A stretch of 64,000 bases of DNA from Primula veris (Eukaryota > Streptophyta > Magnoliopsida > Ericales > Primulaceae): assembly GCA_963682055.1 (NCBI GenBank), contig OY821741.1, positions 2,301,501 to 2,365,500 on the forward strand, given 5' to 3'. The notes under the pieces are model-generated. The model did no database searches and had not been told where the DNA came from. It worked only from the letters and a program-made list of their open reading frames with translations. The stretch's first letter is position 1; every line of letters starts with the position of its first letter. A program made the position numbers and the translations under genes. Below, piece by piece: positions 62,128 through 64,000 of the stretch.

Positions 62128-62241
62128 GAGGTTGGATTTTTATACTACACTTTTTCTGAAAAAACGCACAAACCGTACATTTAATTTACGGTTTACAGAA
62201 ATTACATGCAAACCGTACATTAAATGTACGGTTTGCATGTA
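62128..62241. mobile_element. Left arm only of the Mutator-like element, at the array end
   Basis: The left target duplication TTAAAATAA (62119-62127) and the left TIR (GAGGTTGGATTTTTATACTA onward) are present up to GGTTTGCATGTA. The rest of the element, its right TIR and the second target duplication are missing. Confidence 0.85.
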
Positions 62242-62743
62242 ATAACCTGTTTGGAAGGAGATGGAAGTCTCTCTCTCTCTCTCTCTCTCTTTGTGTTGTT
62301 TGTTTGTCAATGTTTTTGTATTTAAAAGTTGGGGAAAAAGGCACATAAAACTATTAAGTAGCTTTTTGCATTTAGCCCCATTAAAATCTCACCTTTTTTA
62401 GATGAATAAATAAATGTATAATAATAATATGTAAATTTTGAACAATTTACGAGTACTATCAAATTTATTACTATTTGATACTTGGAAACTTTTTATTTAT
62501 TTATATTTTTATGTGGATGCTGGACTTATGTATTTATTCATGACTAAAACTGTCAACGTTTTGAATTTAAGTGGCAAAACCTATCAAATTCTAAATCTTT
62601 GGGACTAGAATGAAGTACCATTATTGCCAAACTACATGATAATTGGGCGCTCTTTTTCATTTAGGATAATATAGTAGTAGTATTTTTTTGAAAATATTAT
62701 TATTATTTGTCATGTTTACACAACCACAGTGTGTCGTAGATAC
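62242..62743. other. Unique right flank with a (TC)n microsatellite
   Basis: DNA not present elsewhere in the window. A (TC)n tract occupies about 62269-62291. No gene is recognised; an ORF crossing the array joint on the minus strand (62140-62346) is chance. Confidence 0.5.
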
Positions 62744-63242
62744 CTCTGTTTTAAAATTCGCGCTACATAGCGCTACGTAGCGCGAAATAGCGCTTTTTTG
62801 GTAAAAAACGCAACAAAAAATCACGATTTTGGGTGGAATTGCGCTAAAATCGCGCTATAGGGGATTAAAAGCGCAAAAAGCGCGAAATTCTGGACCAAAA
62901 GCGTAAATAGCGAGTTAAAAAAAAACAGCGGATCTAAATAATAAATATATATTGTGCAATTTTCATAAAAGTGTCTGTTGTCCAGATGGTTAAGACAGTG
63001 CTGTGATTTCCAGCAGACCCAGGTTCGAAACTCATCAACAACAATTTTTTTTTTGATTTTTTTTTTTTTACTATCTAATATAACTATACATTTTTTTTTT
63101 TATTATTATATATTCTAAAGTTTAGTGCATATTTAGGCAAAAAAAAAATACACCGCAAAACGCTATATAGCAACGCTATTAGCGCTTTTAGCGTTTCTCT
63201 CGAAAAAACGCTACGATAGCGATAACGCTATTTAAAACACTG
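62744..63242. mobile_element. hAT-type MITE (499 bp) with 8-bp target duplication
   Basis: It is flanked by GTAGATAC at 62736-62743 and 63243-63250. The left end CTCTGTTTTAAAAT and the complement of the right end CAGTGTTTTAAAT are inverted repeats. Both ends are packed with GCGCTA/TAGCGC words. The 8-bp duplication indicates the hAT superfamily. No transposase; a tRNA-like segment lies inside. Confidence 0.8.
62971..63040 (+). other. tRNA-like segment inside the hAT element
   Basis: TGTCCAGATGGTTAAGAC resembles an A box/D-arm and GGTTCGAAACT (63022-63032) is a good B box, about 45 bases apart as in tRNA genes. No complete cloverleaf with acceptor stem is evident, so a functional tRNA is unlikely. 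RNA polymerase III promoter potential is possible. Confidence 0.55.
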
Positions 63243-63250
63243 GTAGATAC

Positions 63251-64000
63251 TAAACTTAAGTGGATGACATGTTTTTTTGGACTTATTAACTATTAAGGAT
63301 AAATATGATTCCAATACTACTCATAAGTTTATTGGATATTTATTTTATTTTTTGGCCACAAAGAAACTTAACTCATGAATCAAGCTTATATTCAAGTATG
63401 TAATCAGAATACAAAACCATGTCTCGAGCAGAATAATAAACCTGTTAAATAAGAAAAAAAGGTCTACTAAGCAGACGAACATGTGTTCCCTCAAATGTTG
63501 CTCAAAGTTTAGTGATCTATTAAAATTGGAAATCTTCAGAAAATAAACTAAAATAGATTTGTATTGTTATTCTATTTGGTATTTTTAGTTTTATTTTAAC
63601 ACACTATTAGTCCTCAAATCTTTATAATCAAACAGACCAATTTGTATAATCTTGTCCGAAATTTAAACATGATAGTTACCACAAGCTTTTTTGACGCATA
63701 AAACTGTGTTTTCATGTTTTTCGTTTTTTTTTTCTTGAAAAAATGTTTCACCTTTCCCCAGTTGTAGTATTGCAGGTGTTATACATATTTACTTCCGTAA
63801 GTTCAAACTATTATATTCACTGAAATTTTAAAAAATACAACATTTCTATTTTCTGATTTAAATTCCAAACTTATAAAGTAAACAGAAGAAAGCTTCATAT
63901 AAGGAAGGGGACTGTAATGTAATCTTTCGAAACCTCTAATCTACGAGAGTGCATCTGAAGACTGAAGTCTCTCATGCATTCTTTTGTACATTTCTCTTGC
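63251..64000. other. Unique right flank, nothing recognised
   Basis: AT-rich DNA without a convincing ORF, repeat or element end. Confidence 0.5.

Larger units (their letters stand above)
56995..62241 (+). repeat. Tandem array, unit copy 3 (truncated, 5.2 kb)
   Basis: Collinear with 1-5213. Differences include an extra unit of about 24 bp in the ATTAGATTGTC minisatellite (near 61330), an expanded A-rich arm near 59240-59280 and the nonsense change at 57364. It stops inside the Mutator-like element: ...CGGTTTGCATGTA is followed by ATAACCTG instead of the poly(T) run. Confidence 0.96.

Noticed and set aside
62140..62346. 68-codon minus-strand ORF at the array end
   Set aside because: It crosses the array joint and a (TC)n tract; no homologous ORF in the other units.

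Overview
The window is plant nuclear DNA, most likely from a eudicot. It is very AT-rich, has GT-AG introns, a plant-type PEX11 gene, an F-box/FBD gene, and Ty1/copia, Mutator, hAT, Stowaway and Helitron-type elements. Nothing looks bacterial or organellar.

The dominant structure is a head-to-tail tandem array of a unit of about 28.5 kb. Copy 1 is 1-28522, copy 2 is 28523-56994, and a truncated copy 3 is 56995-62241. The remainder, 62242-64000, is unique right flank. By eye the copies differ by only a few dozen substitutions, plus length changes in microsatellites and minisatellites. The phase of the unit is arbitrary because the window opens inside a copy.

Each unit carries, left to right: PEX11 exon 1 (minus strand); an A-rich/T-rich foldback element and a CCCGACCC-rich MITE; an ATTAGATTGTC minisatellite; a Mutator-like foldback element holding an antisense copia LTR fragment; a four-exon F-box/LRR/FBD gene with one shared frameshift; a second foldback element; a remnant resembling a Tat-lineage (Ty3/gypsy) retrotransposon with antisense ORFs and an LTR-like segment; a second, decayed piece of the F-box gene; a Stowaway MITE; an hAT-like element with a tRNA-like segment; a mini-Helitron; another MITE; an unrecognised gene whose intron holds a 10-unit minisatellite of about 88 bp; and PEX11 exons 7 to 2 (minus strand), with a 5'-deleted copia element in intron 4.

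PEX11 genes therefore span the arbitrary unit joints. Copy A shows only exon 1, the rest lying left of the window. Copy B (29030 down to 23713) is complete: seven exons, 235 codons, all frames joining. Copy C (57502 down to 52199) has a nonsense codon at position 47.

The array ends on the right inside the Mutator-like element. That element is intact with 9-bp target duplications in copies 1 and 2, but keeps only its left arm in copy 3. The flank then holds a 499-bp hAT element with an 8-bp target duplication and an internal tRNA-like A/B-box segment. No autonomous mobile element, CRISPR array or prokaryote-like defence system is visible.
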